Shown piece by piece: positions 1 through 9,423 of a DNA stretch of 64,000 nucleotides. The notes beneath the pieces were generated by a model. It worked only from the letters and a program-made list of their open reading frames with translations, searched no databases and was not told the DNA's origin. Source of the DNA: an uncultured Lachnospiraceae bacterium (GTDB taxonomy: Bacteria; Bacillota; Clostridia; Lachnospirales; Lachnospiraceae); NCBI GenBank assembly GCA_900548905.1, contig URMK01000020.1, positions 1 through 64,000 on the forward strand, read 5' to 3'. The position numbers and the translations under genes are program-made. Each line of letters opens with the position of its first letter. The stretch's first letter is position 1.

Positions 1-115
1 CAGCGTAAGGACTGGCGTTTTCAGACGCCCCTTCCAGGAATCCTTGCAGCACCGCTGCCCCCGGGAAAAGCCGGGAGGGGAAAACGGGCAGGCAAAACCA
101 CAAGGCAGCAGCACA
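1..115. repeat. GC-rich composite repeat, copy 1 (truncated by window edge)
   Basis: Bases 1-23 are identical to 62510-62532. Bases about 31-110 match the reverse complement of about 62345-62441 with scattered differences. At the other copy the shared 23 bases form the right arm of a long hairpin, so the left arm here probably lies just outside the window. No coding frame is convincing. It lies downstream of glmM. Confidence 0.6.
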
Positions 116-139
116 GGGGACGTGTACAGTAACCCGGGT

Positions 140-1489
140 TTACAGCATGATGTTCTGAATCAAATCCGCAAGCTTGTGGGCTTCCTCATCAATCATCCGC
201 TGATCCTTTCCTTCTATCATGACACGGACCTTGGGTTCCGTTCCGGAAGGCCTGATGAGCACACGACCCTCACCGGCAAATTTACCGTTCAGCTCATCAA
301 TCGCTTTGGCGATCTCGGGATATTCCATGTATTTATCTTTCTTATGGTTCGGAACCTTTGCATTGACCAGCGCCTGGGGCATTACTGTCATAACAGAAGC
401 CAGCTCCGACAGCGGCTTCCCGGTATCCACCATGACCTCCAGCAGGTGCAGTGCGCTTAACAGGCCGTCCCCTGTGGTATTCTCATCCAGGAAAATTACA
501 TGCCCCGACTGCTCGCCGCCCAGACTGGCGCCGATTTCACGCATCCGCTCCAGCACATAACGATCACCGACTTTTGTCTGTTCCATATGGATTTTTTCTC
601 TTTCTCCCATTTTGAAAAAGCCGAGGTTGCTCATTACCGTAGCAACGATAGTATCTTTTTTCAGTTTGCCCTGGTTCTTCATATGATTGCCGACCACAGC
701 CATGATCTGATCGCCGTCTACAATGGCTCCGTTTTCATCCACCGCAAGAAGCCTGTCGGCATCCCCGTCAAAAGCCAGGCCCACGTTAGCCTTCTCATAG
801 ACAACCCTGGCCTGCAGTTCTTCCATATGGGTGGAACCGCAGTTGGAATTGATATTGGTCCCGTCGGGCATATTGTGGATAGGCACCACATTCGCCCCCA
901 GTTCCCGCAGCGCTTCCACTGATGTATAGTAAGAAGCCCCTTCCGCACAATCCACTACAATTTTCAGTGCGGATAAATCCACCGGCACCGACTGGATGGC
1001 ATGATTGATATATTCCTCCCTGGCATCTGTCCTGTATTTAATTTTCCCCACCCTGGAACCTGTGGGAAGCTCCAGATTATGCATACCGCCGCGAATCAGC
1101 GCTTCAATTTCATCCTCCATACTGTCAGGCAGCTTGTAACCGTTCCCGTCAAAAAACTTGATCCCGTTAAATTCTACGGGATTATGGGATGCGGAAATCA
1201 CCACCCCGGCTTCCACCTTATACTTCTTAGTAAGGTAAGCTACTGCAGGTGTGGGAATCACACCTACATATACCGCATTGGCTCCCACGCTGCAGATCCC
1301 CGCCATCAGTGCATTCGCCAGCATATCCCCTGAAATACGGGTATCACAGCCTACCATGATAGTAGGCCTGTGCTCATTCTCTTTTGTAAGTACCGTTGCC
1401 CCTGCCTGCCCAAGCTGCATGGCCAGCAGCGGGGTCAGTTCCTCATTTGCCACTCCGCGCACTCCATCCGTACCAAATAATCTAGCCAT
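140..1489 (-). CDS. glmM: Phosphoglucosamine mutase GlmM
   Basis: Interconverts glucosamine-6-phosphate and glucosamine-1-phosphate, the cytoplasmic entry to UDP-GlcNAc and peptidoglycan. The 449-residue product has family-normal length. It carries the phosphoserine loop SASHNP (Ser about 101), the Mg-binding DGDADR (about 241-246) and the C-terminal phosphate-binding RPSGTEPKVR. An AGAGGATAAT SD sits before the ATG. It is the last gene of the cdaA-cdaR-glmM run, a conserved Firmicutes arrangement in which GlmM is known to bind and modulate CdaA. The stop codon lies inside a small palindrome (129-143). Confidence 0.97.
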   Translation of the reverse strand: MARLFGTDGVRGVANEELTPLLAMQLGQAGATVLTKENEHRPTIMVGCDTRISGDMLANALMAGICSVGANAVYVGVIPTPAVAYLTKKYKVEAGVVISASHNPVEFNGIKFFDGNGYKLPDSMEDEIEALIRGGMHNLELPTGSRVGKIKYRTDAREEYINHAIQSVPVDLSALKIVVDCAEGASYYTSVEALRELGANVVPIHNMPDGTNINSNCGSTHMEELQARVVYEKANVGLAFDGDADRLLAVDENGAIVDGDQIMAVVGNHMKNQGKLKKDTIVATVMSNLGFFKMGEREKIHMEQTKVGDRYVLERMREIGASLGGEQSGHVIFLDENTTGDGLLSALHLLEVMVDTGKPLSELASVMTVMPQALVNAKVPNHKKDKYMEYPEIAKAIDELNGKFAGEGRVLIRPSGTEPKVRVMIEGKDQRMIDEEAHKLADLIQNIML

Positions 1490-1579
1490 ATTATCCTCTC
1501 ATTCTGCCTTATAAACGGCTTTATGCTACTATATACAGGACCCTCGGGGCACCCGGCTTCCCTGGTAATCGGGAAACCT

Positions 1580-2890
1580 TTATTCCTCGGGGATATCTTT
1601 CGCTGTTTTTTCAATCGTAAGGGCCGCCTTGACCGGCGCTGTAAGAGTAACCCCGGAAGGCAGGGAAACGTCAACCTCCGCTTCCGCACTGCCTTCGCTC
1701 AGTTCCGTCTGTCCGTTATCACTCATCCATTCCGCCACATCCACCGTACAGGTCAGGGTATCGGTATTTACCTGCTCCAGGTTTCCCTGCAGACCGCGGA
1801 GCTTCATCGTAACGGAACTGTCCGGCGTGAGGGTAACCGAATATCCTTCCGGCACATTCAGGACCTGGATCCTGGAACTGTCCACCGTACGGGTGATATC
1901 CACCAGCGGTTCTATCTTAACGGTTACGGCGATTTTGCCGTTGAATTCCTCTCCGCCCGTATTGCTCAGACTGACGCCGTCAGGAAGGTATCCGCGTACA
2001 TCAATCAGCTTGGTCACATCGGCAGTCGCTCCTGTGAGATCCAGCTCCTCAGGCGGAATCACGATACTTCCCACATCCTTGATCACGCTGCTGCGTCCCG
2101 CAATGGTCACGACAGCCGGCGCGCAGTTTATCTCGCCGGTAGCCACATACCCGGAAGCCGGCTCACCCATGGTGGATAAGGATACCGGTATTTCCTTTGT
2201 GGCAAGTATGGTTATGGAAACCTTTGCCGTGTTCACGCTCCGTGAGATACTGCTGTCCGTAACCTCCTTACCTTCCGCATCCAGAAGTGTTATCTTTTCC
2301 GTGATGTTGATGTTGTCCGTCAGATCACTCACATCTGCTTTCACTATAGCTTTTTTTACCGTATCCACCACGGATTCAGGTCCGGAAATTCTCATGGCGT
2401 TTCCGTCGGTAGTGGTAATTTTCCCTACAATATAGCCTTCCACCGGCTCACCGCTCTGGACAATCTCAATCACAAGCTGTTTTTCTTTCTTATCTTCCAC
2501 TTCCAGCTTCATGCTGTCTATGCTCCCGCTGATACTCTCTATCTGTTTGTCAACATAGCGGTTTACAGACAGCCGGATAGGCACTGTATTGGTAAAGGAC
2601 AATTCTGAAAAATCCGCACTTGCGGTAATATCACTCACGTTAATTGTTTCCAGGACGGAACGGCTGGCGCGTACCGTTACGGTTATCGTATCCGTATCAT
2701 CCAGCACCTTATAAAGCTTATTCTCATCCGTCAGTACATTGGTATTCGTGGTTTCCACCTTTACATCCCGGAAAACCTTCCGTTCCACGGGATCATTTAT
2801 GTTCACGGCGACCATCCAGAGCAGGACGGAGAAAACCAGCGCCATGATTTTCAGGCCGAGATTATGCCATAATTTATTTGTTCTTTTCAT
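1580..2890 (-). CDS. cdaR: CdaR (YbbR-domain regulator of diadenylate cyclase)
   Basis: Membrane-anchored protein with extracellular YbbR repeats that modulates the diadenylate cyclase CdaA. A longer frame is open upstream, but the start is placed at the ATG giving MKRTNKLWHN, because this is followed directly by one N-terminal transmembrane helix (IMALVFSVLLWMVAV) and then several YbbR-like beta repeats. This start overlaps the cdaA stop by 17 bases, consistent with translational coupling. The predicted product is about 436 residues. The family role is established knowledge; the effect on this CdaA is inferred from gene order. Confidence 0.9.
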   Translation of the reverse strand: MKRTNKLWHNLGLKIMALVFSVLLWMVAVNINDPVERKVFRDVKVETTNTNVLTDENKLYKVLDDTDTITVTVRASRSVLETINVSDITASADFSELSFTNTVPIRLSVNRYVDKQIESISGSIDSMKLEVEDKKEKQLVIEIVQSGEPVEGYIVGKITTTDGNAMRISGPESVVDTVKKAIVKADVSDLTDNINITEKITLLDAEGKEVTDSSISRSVNTAKVSITILATKEIPVSLSTMGEPASGYVATGEINCAPAVVTIAGRSSVIKDVGSIVIPPEELDLTGATADVTKLIDVRGYLPDGVSLSNTGGEEFNGKIAVTVKIEPLVDITRTVDSSRIQVLNVPEGYSVTLTPDSSVTMKLRGLQGNLEQVNTDTLTCTVDVAEWMSDNGQTELSEGSAEAEVDVSLPSGVTLTAPVKAALTIEKTAKDIPEE

Positions 2891-3743
2891 TCTTCGGCCA
2901 TCCTTTCCAAAGCCTGTGTTCCTTCTCCTCCACCGGTTTATTCTGTATTTTTTTGAGCTGTTCCTCCAGTTCGGCAGGCGACAGGCTGCGGTAGAGCACC
3001 CCGGAATAGGCAACGCTTATTTTTCCCGTTTCCTCCGAAACAATCACCGTCATGGAATCCGTCACTTCCGAAATTCCCACGCCCGCCCGGTGCCTTGTTC
3101 CCAGGTCCTTGCTCAGTGACATATTATCCGACAGGGGCAGATAACAGGTAGCGGATATAATCCTGTCTCCGCGTACAACAACAGCACCGTCGTGAAGCGG
3201 TGTATTGTGTTCAAATATATTAATGAGCAGCTGGCTGGTAACAATGCCGTCCACATCAATTCCGGTTCTTTCATATTCTGTGAGGGGGTCATTCTGCTGC
3301 ACCACAATCAACGCCCCTGTCTTTACCTTCCCCATCTCCGCACAGGCCTTGGAGATCTCATGGACTGTTTTATCCGAGAAAAGGCCGTCTTCCACCTTTC
3401 CGATTTCAAAAGGGAGGAGAGAGGCCAGGAATTCCGTTTTCCCCAGCTGTTCCAGCGCTTTGCGCAGTTCCGGCTGCAGGATTACCACCAATGCAACCAC
3501 ACCGTACATAACCACATTTTTGGCAATCCATAAAATGGTATTCATTTCAAATACTGCAGCCAGTACAATAAATACCATAATAAATACAACGCCCTTAAAC
3601 AATGCCCAGGCCTTCGTATTTTTAATCCATACCATTATGTGGTAAACGAGAAAAGAGATTATCACAATCTCCACGATATCCGTTATCCGCAAAGATGGTA
3701 CATGTGCCAAATATTTGTCCGCAAAGCTCCTAATCTGTTCCAT
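2874..3743 (-). CDS. cdaA: Diadenylate cyclase CdaA
   Basis: Makes c-di-AMP from two ATP; the messenger controls potassium and osmolyte uptake and cell-wall homeostasis. The product (about 289 residues) has three N-terminal transmembrane helices (about 20-38, 45-67, 72-90) followed by a cytoplasmic DAC domain. Both catalytic motifs are intact: DGA (about 185-187, in LHDGAVVV) and GTRHRA (about 215-220). The ATG at 3743 was preferred over a GTG two codons upstream; the AGGTGG SD is unusually close to it. The tail is lysine-rich. Confidence 0.96.
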   Translation of the reverse strand: MEQIRSFADKYLAHVPSLRITDIVEIVIISFLVYHIMVWIKNTKAWALFKGVVFIMVFIVLAAVFEMNTILWIAKNVVMYGVVALVVILQPELRKALEQLGKTEFLASLLPFEIGKVEDGLFSDKTVHEISKACAEMGKVKTGALIVVQQNDPLTEYERTGIDVDGIVTSQLLINIFEHNTPLHDGAVVVRGDRIISATCYLPLSDNMSLSKDLGTRHRAGVGISEVTDSMTVIVSEETGKISVAYSGVLYRSLSPAELEEQLKKIQNKPVEEKEHRLWKGWPKNEKNK

Positions 3744-3758
3744 ATCCACCTAAACCCG

Positions 3759-4739
3759 CTATTTCCTCGCAGTGCCCTTTGCATGCGTATGCCTTACATT
3801 TTTGTTGCTGCGCTGCGTCGTAATCTTTTTTACTTTTTTCTCAGGCGTAGCCACCGTCATTTTGGGCACCGCCTTTACATAATAATAATATTCATCATCC
3901 TCAAACTGTACTTTTTCCGTTCTGGAATAGTCCAGATTAAACCGGAAAAACTGTACCAGCATTGCCACAACGATAGCCGCCAGGCTTCCCAGGATCACGC
4001 CGCCGATAGAAAAATTGGCATCATACATCAAATCTCCCACCATCAGGATCACCACATCAAGAAGGGCACCTGCCACAATGGCAATTGTCCATGCGTAATC
4101 CACGGTCAGCCTTCTGACCAGATATACCATAATCACGGTTACCGCAAAGGCCGCTACTATGATCAGCATGGCACGGTTTCCGAAGATCCCGTCAAAGATA
4201 TCGCGGAACCGCTGAATCATGGATTCCGCCTGGGATGCCCCCAATATGGAAGCATTTACATTCATATAGGAAATCAGATAGTATATCACAACCCCGCAGG
4301 CCACTGTCAGCGCGGCAAACGGGTTTCCCAGCAGACCGGCCAGAAGGGGCGCGGCATAGGGGATTTTCAGCACAAACAGCATGGGGGTCACAATCACCAG
4401 CACAGCGCTGTCCGGAGAAAAACGGAAATACAGCAAAAACATCAGAAGGAATACAAGCAGCGCGATTACCGCACATTCCAGTGATACCTCATACAAATGC
4501 AGCGTTACAAAACCCGCTCCTGCAAAAAGGATAAAGTTCTTAGGCATAAAGGAGCATACCAGAGCCACTACGAGCACGGCGGCCACATTGTTCAGCTGGC
4601 TCATATACCCCAGCTGTGCGTTAATCATCAGCAGTGATACCAGCGCCAGCAGAAATTTCAGGACCGGCACAATGTATTCTTCATATTTTACATAAAAATT
4701 CCTGATATACTCTCTCACTTCAAGCAATGATGTTGTCAT
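3759..4739 (-). CDS. Conserved polytopic membrane protein of unknown function
   Basis: Not recognised as a named family. The 326-residue product has about eight to ten hydrophobic segments between residues 20 and 265, then an acidic/aromatic stretch (FEDDEYYYYVKAVPK) and a basic 25-residue tail rich in Lys, Arg and His, which probably faces the cytoplasm. GGGACATTT precedes the ATG. It ends 15 bases before cdaA, so it is almost certainly cotranscribed with cdaA-cdaR-glmM and may act in envelope or c-di-AMP physiology; this is inference from position. No catalytic motif is visible. Confidence 0.75.
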   Translation of the reverse strand: MTTSLLEVREYIRNFYVKYEEYIVPVLKFLLALVSLLMINAQLGYMSQLNNVAAVLVVALVCSFMPKNFILFAGAGFVTLHLYEVSLECAVIALLVFLLMFLLYFRFSPDSAVLVIVTPMLFVLKIPYAAPLLAGLLGNPFAALTVACGVVIYYLISYMNVNASILGASQAESMIQRFRDIFDGIFGNRAMLIIVAAFAVTVIMVYLVRRLTVDYAWTIAIVAGALLDVVILMVGDLMYDANFSIGGVILGSLAAIVVAMLVQFFRFNLDYSRTEKVQFEDDEYYYYVKAVPKMTVATPEKKVKKITTQRSNKNVRHTHAKGTARK

Positions 4740-4796
4740 AAATGTCCCTCTTAAGAATTCCCGGTGACGGCCCGGATATGCACAGGCCGGTTCCCC

Positions 4797-5201
4797 TTAT
4801 TCCTCTTCCTCGGAATCGCCGTCCGCCCTTCCGTCCAGCTCCTCCAGTTCTTTACCAAACCGTACCGTTGCCCGCTGTGCGAGCCCGTATCTTCTCTGGG
4901 CGATTACAAACGCGGCGAAGAGATATACAACGCATAAGATTACATAGGCGAATACAAATTTCTTTGCAAACGCTATCAGATCAATGCTGTAAAAATCAGT
5001 CATAATGCTGTCCATCTGGAACAGCAGATAGACGCCGCTCATAATACAGAAGGCTATGGTCACGGCGATCCAGGTTTTAAGCATCTGGAACCCTACGTAA
5101 TCTCCCCTGAAATAGCTGCAGACGGTCTGGTTTTTTTTACCGTCTCCCGCCTCATATGCAGCCATCCTTGTCATTACCGCCACTTTATTTTCGTTTATCA
5201 T
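4797..5201 (-). CDS. Small two-helix membrane protein, unknown function
   Basis: The 134-residue product has a soluble N terminus of about 40 residues, two transmembrane helices (about 42-62 and 79-102) and a strongly acidic C terminus (DGDSEEEE). The start lies 2 bases after the comF stop, indicating translational coupling. No family is recognised. It sits between comF and the membrane gene upstream of cdaA, so it is part of the same transcription unit by spacing. Confidence 0.7.
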   Translation of the reverse strand: MINENKVAVMTRMAAYEAGDGKKNQTVCSYFRGDYVGFQMLKTWIAVTIAFCIMSGVYLLFQMDSIMTDFYSIDLIAFAKKFVFAYVILCVVYLFAAFVIAQRRYGLAQRATVRFGKELEELDGRADGDSEEEE

Positions 5202-5203
5202 CC

Positions 5204-5929
5204 CTACATTCCTCTGCCAATCGCCAATGCCGCAAAATAAACGTGCTTTATGCCTGCCGCCCTGCAGGCCGTTGCCACTGCGTCAATGGTACTTCCGGTG
5301 GTGTAAATATCATCAATAATTACAATCGTATTTAATTTTACATCATTCTGTGTTATTTTAAAAGCTTTTTTCAAATTAATTTGACGCGCTGCACCGTCCA
5401 ATTCCTTCTGGGGACCGGTATTGCGCGTCCGTTCCACAAGGTGCGGAAATACCGGGATATCCAGCTGTTTTCCCAGCTCCTCCGCCAGAAGCGCCGCCTG
5501 GTTATATCCCCGTTTTTTCTCCCTTACAGGATGCAGGGGAACCGGGACCAGCGCATCAGGCTTCCAGGAGAGGATTTCCCTGCCCAGACGGGCGGCAAGC
5601 TCTCTCCCCAGGAATTCCCCGTACTCCCGCCTTCCCCCGTACTTCAGCCGGTACAAGGCCGGACGGATGCTGCCATAGCTATACAAGGCGGTTCCCCTGT
5701 CATAGATATGCGCTCTGGTGCCGCAGTCATGACAATATTCTTTCTCCGCCTCCCGTAACTGTTTGCCGCATTTTTGGCATCGCGGCTCCGTAATATATAC
5801 AAGCTTCTTTCTGCAGGCGGCGCAGATATAAGCGCCGGACGGCTCTGCCGGCCTGTCGCAGACCGGGCATCTCCTTGGAAAAAACAAATCCGTCAGTATT
5901 GTAAGTATTGTGTTCTTTTTTTCTTTCAT
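5204..5929 (-). CDS. comF: ComF family phosphoribosyltransferase-like protein
   Basis: ComF proteins are cytoplasmic and linked to DNA uptake or recombination; their exact reaction is unsettled. The 241-residue product has an N-terminal zinc-binding region with four CxxC pairs (Cys 21/24, 36/39, 51/54, 66/69) and a C-terminal type I phosphoribosyltransferase fold with the PRPP loop IIDDIYTTGST (about 204-214). Ribosome binding site AAAGGTGCC. It follows recD2 by 9 bases, a pairing that fits DNA processing, and is 2 bases from the next gene. Confidence 0.93.
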   Translation of the reverse strand: MKEKKNTILTILTDLFFPRRCPVCDRPAEPSGAYICAACRKKLVYITEPRCQKCGKQLREAEKEYCHDCGTRAHIYDRGTALYSYGSIRPALYRLKYGGRREYGEFLGRELAARLGREILSWKPDALVPVPLHPVREKKRGYNQAALLAEELGKQLDIPVFPHLVERTRNTGPQKELDGAARQINLKKAFKITQNDVKLNTIVIIDDIYTTGSTIDAVATACRAAGIKHVYFAALAIGRGM

Positions 5930-5938
5930 ATGGCACCT

Positions 5939-8188
5939 TTAAGCCATGACTTCCTTTATCCTCGCATCCAGGCTTGTATAGCGCCTGGCCTCACTTTCAT
6001 TGGCGATCATCTCCCGGACCACCTGCCGGCTTCCCAGTATCGTCACGCAGTTCCTTGCCCTGGTCACCCCCGTATACAGCAGATTCCGGTTAAAAAGCAT
6101 CCTGGGGCCGCCCAGAAGCGGCATGATAACTGCCGGATATTCGCTTCCCTGGGACTTGTGGATAGTTATGGCATAAGCCAGATCCACCTCCTCCAGCTGG
6201 GCAAAGGCGTAGGTCACACGCCTTTGTTCGTCGTATTCTATCATTACGGTCTGCGCATATTCGTCAATCTCCTTCAGGATTCCCATATCCCCATTGAAAA
6301 TCCCCACGCCGTGATCCACCGGGATACCGTATTTGCTCACAATTTCCCACTCCAGCTGGTAATTGTTTTTCGTCTGCATCACCTTATCACCTTCCCGGAA
6401 TAAAACAGATCCGGCCTGGTATTCTTTTTTGGATGCATCCTTGGGATTCAGATACGTCTGGAGTATCTGGTTCAGCACCTCCACGCCCAGGTTCCCCTTT
6501 CTCATGGGCGTCAGCACCTGGATATCCAGCGGCCCCGCCTGCACGTAACGGGGCATTTTTTCCTGAATCAGAAGGATCATATGCTTATAAATCACCTGCA
6601 CATCGCTTCGTTCCAGGAAAAAGAAATCCCTGCTTTTATTATCCAGGGGAATTTCCTGGCCGGCATTGATTTTATGGGCATTAACCACAATATCGCTCTC
6701 GCCTGCCTGTCGGAATATTTTCTTTAATTCCACCACGGAAAAAGCGTTGCTGTTTATCAGATCACGCAGCACCTGCCCCGGCCCCACCGAAGGAAGCTGG
6801 TTCACATCCCCCACCAGTATCAGCCTGGTTCCGGGTGTAACCGCCCGTAAAAGAGACTGGAATAAATGAATATCCACCATAGACATCTCATCCACAATTA
6901 CCACATCGGCTTCCAGAGGGTTTTCCTCATTCTTCTCAAATCCGGCATTTCTCCCGTACCGGTTTTCCTCCTCCAGCATCGCGCCGTTCAGCTCCAGAAG
7001 GCGGTGGATGGTCCTCGCCTCATATCCTGTGGCTTCCGTCATACGCTTTGCAGCCCGTCCCGTAGGAGCCGCCAGAAGAATATCCATCCCTTCCGCCTCA
7101 AAATAGTGGATCATCGTGTTAATCGTGGTGGTTTTTCCCGTACCCGGCCCGCCCGAAAGGACAAATACCCCGTGCTTGATGCTTTCCAGCACCGCCTGCT
7201 GCTGAAGCTCCTCCAGCTCAATGCCCTGCCCCCTGGCCAGCTTCTCAATATCGGTAAGGAGCTTGGCCTCCTCCGAAGGAAGCAGCTGCCCGGAAAAAAC
7301 CATGCTTACATTCAGTTCTTCCAGCATACGGGCACAGGAAAGCTCCGCATAATAATAGGAAGAAGCGTAGACAGCTTCCCCTTCCTCCCCCTGCTTAATC
7401 ACCAGCTTTTTATCCATGGCCAGGTTGGGAATCTGAATACCCACATAGTCCGCTTCCAGCCCGAGGAGGACAGCTGCTTTGTTCATCAGTTCCTTATAGG
7501 GAAGATAGGTATGTCCGTCCATGGCTGCCAGCTGCATGGTATACAGGATGCCGCTGCGGATACGGAAATCGGAATCCGTATGGATACCGATTCTGGCCGC
7601 CAGTTCATCCGCCCGTTTAAAGCCGATGCCGTCGATGTCCTCCGCCAGGCGGTAGGGGTTTTCCTCCAGAATGCCGTATACCTCAAGCCCATATGTATTG
7701 TATATCTTGATGGCAAGAGTATTGGAAATCCCGAATTTCTGCAGATAGATCATCGCCTCCCGCATTCCCTTCTTTTCTTCCAGCAGGGTGCTGATTTCCA
7801 TGGCTTTTCTTTCACTTATCCCCTTAATTTCCGCAAGGCGTTCCGGTTCCTCCTCCATAATTCGGAAGGTATCCTTTCCGAACTTCCGGACAATACGGGC
7901 TGCAAGAGACGGGCCTACCCCTTTTATCGCCCCGGAACCCAGGTAACGCTCGATGCTGGTCTCATCCTCCGGAGCGACCGCTTCGTAGCTCTCCACTTTA
8001 AACTGGCTTCCATAGACCGCATGCTCCACAAACCCTCCTGTCAGTTCCAGGTTTTCCCCTTCGTCCAGGGTACGGAAGGTGCCCACGCAGGTGATCTCTT
8101 CCCCCTCCGATACGAGTTCAAATACCGTATATCCGTTTCCGGTATTCCTGTATATAATATGTTCCACATAACCCGCTTTTTTTTCCAC
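5939..8188 (-). CDS. recD2: RecD2-type ATP-dependent 5'-3' DNA helicase
   Basis: SF1B helicase of the stand-alone RecD2 class, acting in DNA repair or replication-fork processing without RecBC. Of about 749 residues, the N-terminal third carries helix-hairpin-helix segments (around residues 85-190), then Walker A GGPGTGKTTT (about 345-354), motif II VDEMSMVD, and C-terminal motif AITIHKSQGSEYP. The start is called as GTG at 8188 because AGGAG lies 7 bases upstream; an in-frame TTG further upstream would put the SD inside the gene. It directly follows the mreB terminator. Confidence 0.93.
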   Translation of the reverse strand: MEKKAGYVEHIIYRNTGNGYTVFELVSEGEEITCVGTFRTLDEGENLELTGGFVEHAVYGSQFKVESYEAVAPEDETSIERYLGSGAIKGVGPSLAARIVRKFGKDTFRIMEEEPERLAEIKGISERKAMEISTLLEEKKGMREAMIYLQKFGISNTLAIKIYNTYGLEVYGILEENPYRLAEDIDGIGFKRADELAARIGIHTDSDFRIRSGILYTMQLAAMDGHTYLPYKELMNKAAVLLGLEADYVGIQIPNLAMDKKLVIKQGEEGEAVYASSYYYAELSCARMLEELNVSMVFSGQLLPSEEAKLLTDIEKLARGQGIELEELQQQAVLESIKHGVFVLSGGPGTGKTTTINTMIHYFEAEGMDILLAAPTGRAAKRMTEATGYEARTIHRLLELNGAMLEEENRYGRNAGFEKNEENPLEADVVIVDEMSMVDIHLFQSLLRAVTPGTRLILVGDVNQLPSVGPGQVLRDLINSNAFSVVELKKIFRQAGESDIVVNAHKINAGQEIPLDNKSRDFFFLERSDVQVIYKHMILLIQEKMPRYVQAGPLDIQVLTPMRKGNLGVEVLNQILQTYLNPKDASKKEYQAGSVLFREGDKVMQTKNNYQLEWEIVSKYGIPVDHGVGIFNGDMGILKEIDEYAQTVMIEYDEQRRVTYAFAQLEEVDLAYAITIHKSQGSEYPAVIMPLLGGPRMLFNRNLLYTGVTRARNCVTILGSRQVVREMIANESEARRYTSLDARIKEVMA

Positions 8189-8228
8189 CGGCTTACTCCT
8201 ACCATCCGGACACAGGCCGGGTATCAAA

Positions 8229-8252
8229 AGGGCTACTCCGACGGAGTAGCCC
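8229..8252 (-). terminator. Rho-independent terminator after mreB
   Basis: An 11-bp perfect stem (GGGCTACTCCG at 8230-8240 and its complement at 8242-8252) with a single-base loop; a TTTT run follows on the minus strand. It lies 25 bases after the mreB stop and just before recD2. The very tight loop would melt to 3-5 bases, and the T tract is short, so read-through into recD2 is possible. Confidence 0.7.
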
Positions 8253-8277
8253 TACTCTATACCTGACAGATCCTTAC

Positions 8278-9273
8278 TTAAATTTCATCCTTATATCCAA
8301 CTAAAAACTCCACATATTTACCCGTACCTATGGCTACGGCCGTCATAGGATCCTCCGCAGTCATGGTATTGATGCCAGTTTTGTCCGAAATCAGCTCCTC
8401 CAGTCCGCGAAGCAGGCTTCCGCCGCCGGTAAGGACAATTCCCCTGTCGGCAATATCCGCCGCCAGTTCCGGAGGGGTTCTCTCCAGCACACTGTGGATG
8501 GCCTCCACGATCTGCAGGGTAGGCTCTCTCAGGGCTTCTTCCGTTTCCTCTGATGAAACCTTTACGGTTTTGGGAAGGCCGGTTACCAGATTGCGTCCCC
8601 TTACATCCATATAATCAGGCTCCGGACGCTTATAGGCGGAACCTATTTTTATTTTAATATCCTCTGCGGTCCTTTCCCCGATCAGCAGGTTATGTTTTTT
8701 ACGCATATAGCGGACGAGAGCCTCGTCAAAATCATCGCCGGCGATCTTAATAGAAGCGCTTACTACCGTGCCTCCCAGAGAAATGACAGCAATATCGGAC
8801 GTACCGCCTCCAATATCCACAATCATATTTCCGCAGGGACGGGAGATATCAATGCCTGCTCCGATAGCAGCCGCGATAGGTTCTTCGATAATGGAAACTT
8901 CTCTCGCACCGGCCTGATAGGTTGCATCCTCCACGGCCTTTTTTTCCACTTCGGTAACACCGCTGGGAACACATACTGCAATCCGGGGCTTACGGAAGGT
9001 CTTTCTTCCGAGCGCCTTCTGGATAAAATGCTTCAGCATCTTTTCCGTAACGGTATAATCAGAAATAACACCCTGGCGCAGCGGCCTTACCGCAACGATA
9101 TTTCCGGGGGTACGTCCCAGCATCAGCCTTGCATCCTCGCCGATAGCTTTTATTTTATTGGTGTCTCTGTCAAATGCCACTACACTGGGCTCTTTTAAAA
9201 CGACGCCTTTTCCTCTGATATACACTAAAATACTGGCGGTACCCAGGTCGATTCCAATATCTGTATACTGCAT
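8278..9273 (-). CDS. mreB: Rod shape-determining protein MreB/Mbl family
   Basis: Bacterial actin that polymerises under the membrane and directs lateral peptidoglycan synthesis. The 331-residue product has the actin-fold motifs: phosphate 1 GIDLGTASILV, connect/phosphate 2 VDIGGGTSDIAV, and adenosine motif VLTGGGSLLRG. The start is at ATGCAGTATAC (9273), where GGAGGAGAAT sits correctly, although the frame is open for 30 more codons. No mreC or mreD is adjacent, so this may be a stand-alone Mbl-like paralogue rather than the mreBCD copy. Confidence 0.93.
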   Translation of the reverse strand: MQYTDIGIDLGTASILVYIRGKGVVLKEPSVVAFDRDTNKIKAIGEDARLMLGRTPGNIVAVRPLRQGVISDYTVTEKMLKHFIQKALGRKTFRKPRIAVCVPSGVTEVEKKAVEDATYQAGAREVSIIEEPIAAAIGAGIDISRPCGNMIVDIGGGTSDIAVISLGGTVVSASIKIAGDDFDEALVRYMRKKHNLLIGERTAEDIKIKIGSAYKRPEPDYMDVRGRNLVTGLPKTVKVSSEETEEALREPTLQIVEAIHSVLERTPPELAADIADRGIVLTGGGSLLRGLEELISDKTGINTMTAEDPMTAVAIGTGKYVEFLVGYKDEI

Positions 9274-9365
9274 ATTCTCCTCCATTCCAAATGAAGACGG
9301 CGCGGAAGACTTATGCCTACAATCCCCTGCGCTTCCTTCTGCCTCTATTATATTATGGACCAATC

Positions 9366-9394
9366 TTTATAAATCAAGCATATATATTTTACAA
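9366..9394 (-). promoter_or_regulatory. Candidate sigma-A promoter of mreB
   Basis: TTGTAA (9389-9394), 17 bases, then TATAAA (9366-9371) on the minus strand, about 90 bases before the mreB start. A second AT-rich -10-like TATAAT lies closer to the gene but lacks a well-spaced -35. Confidence 0.5.
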
Positions 9395-9423
9395 ATCACG
9401 TAAAATTACGAAAAATCCAATCA

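Noticed and set aside
219..1514. Several plus-strand frames over glmM
   Set aside because: They are antisense shadows of a gene with complete family motifs and lack SD sequences.
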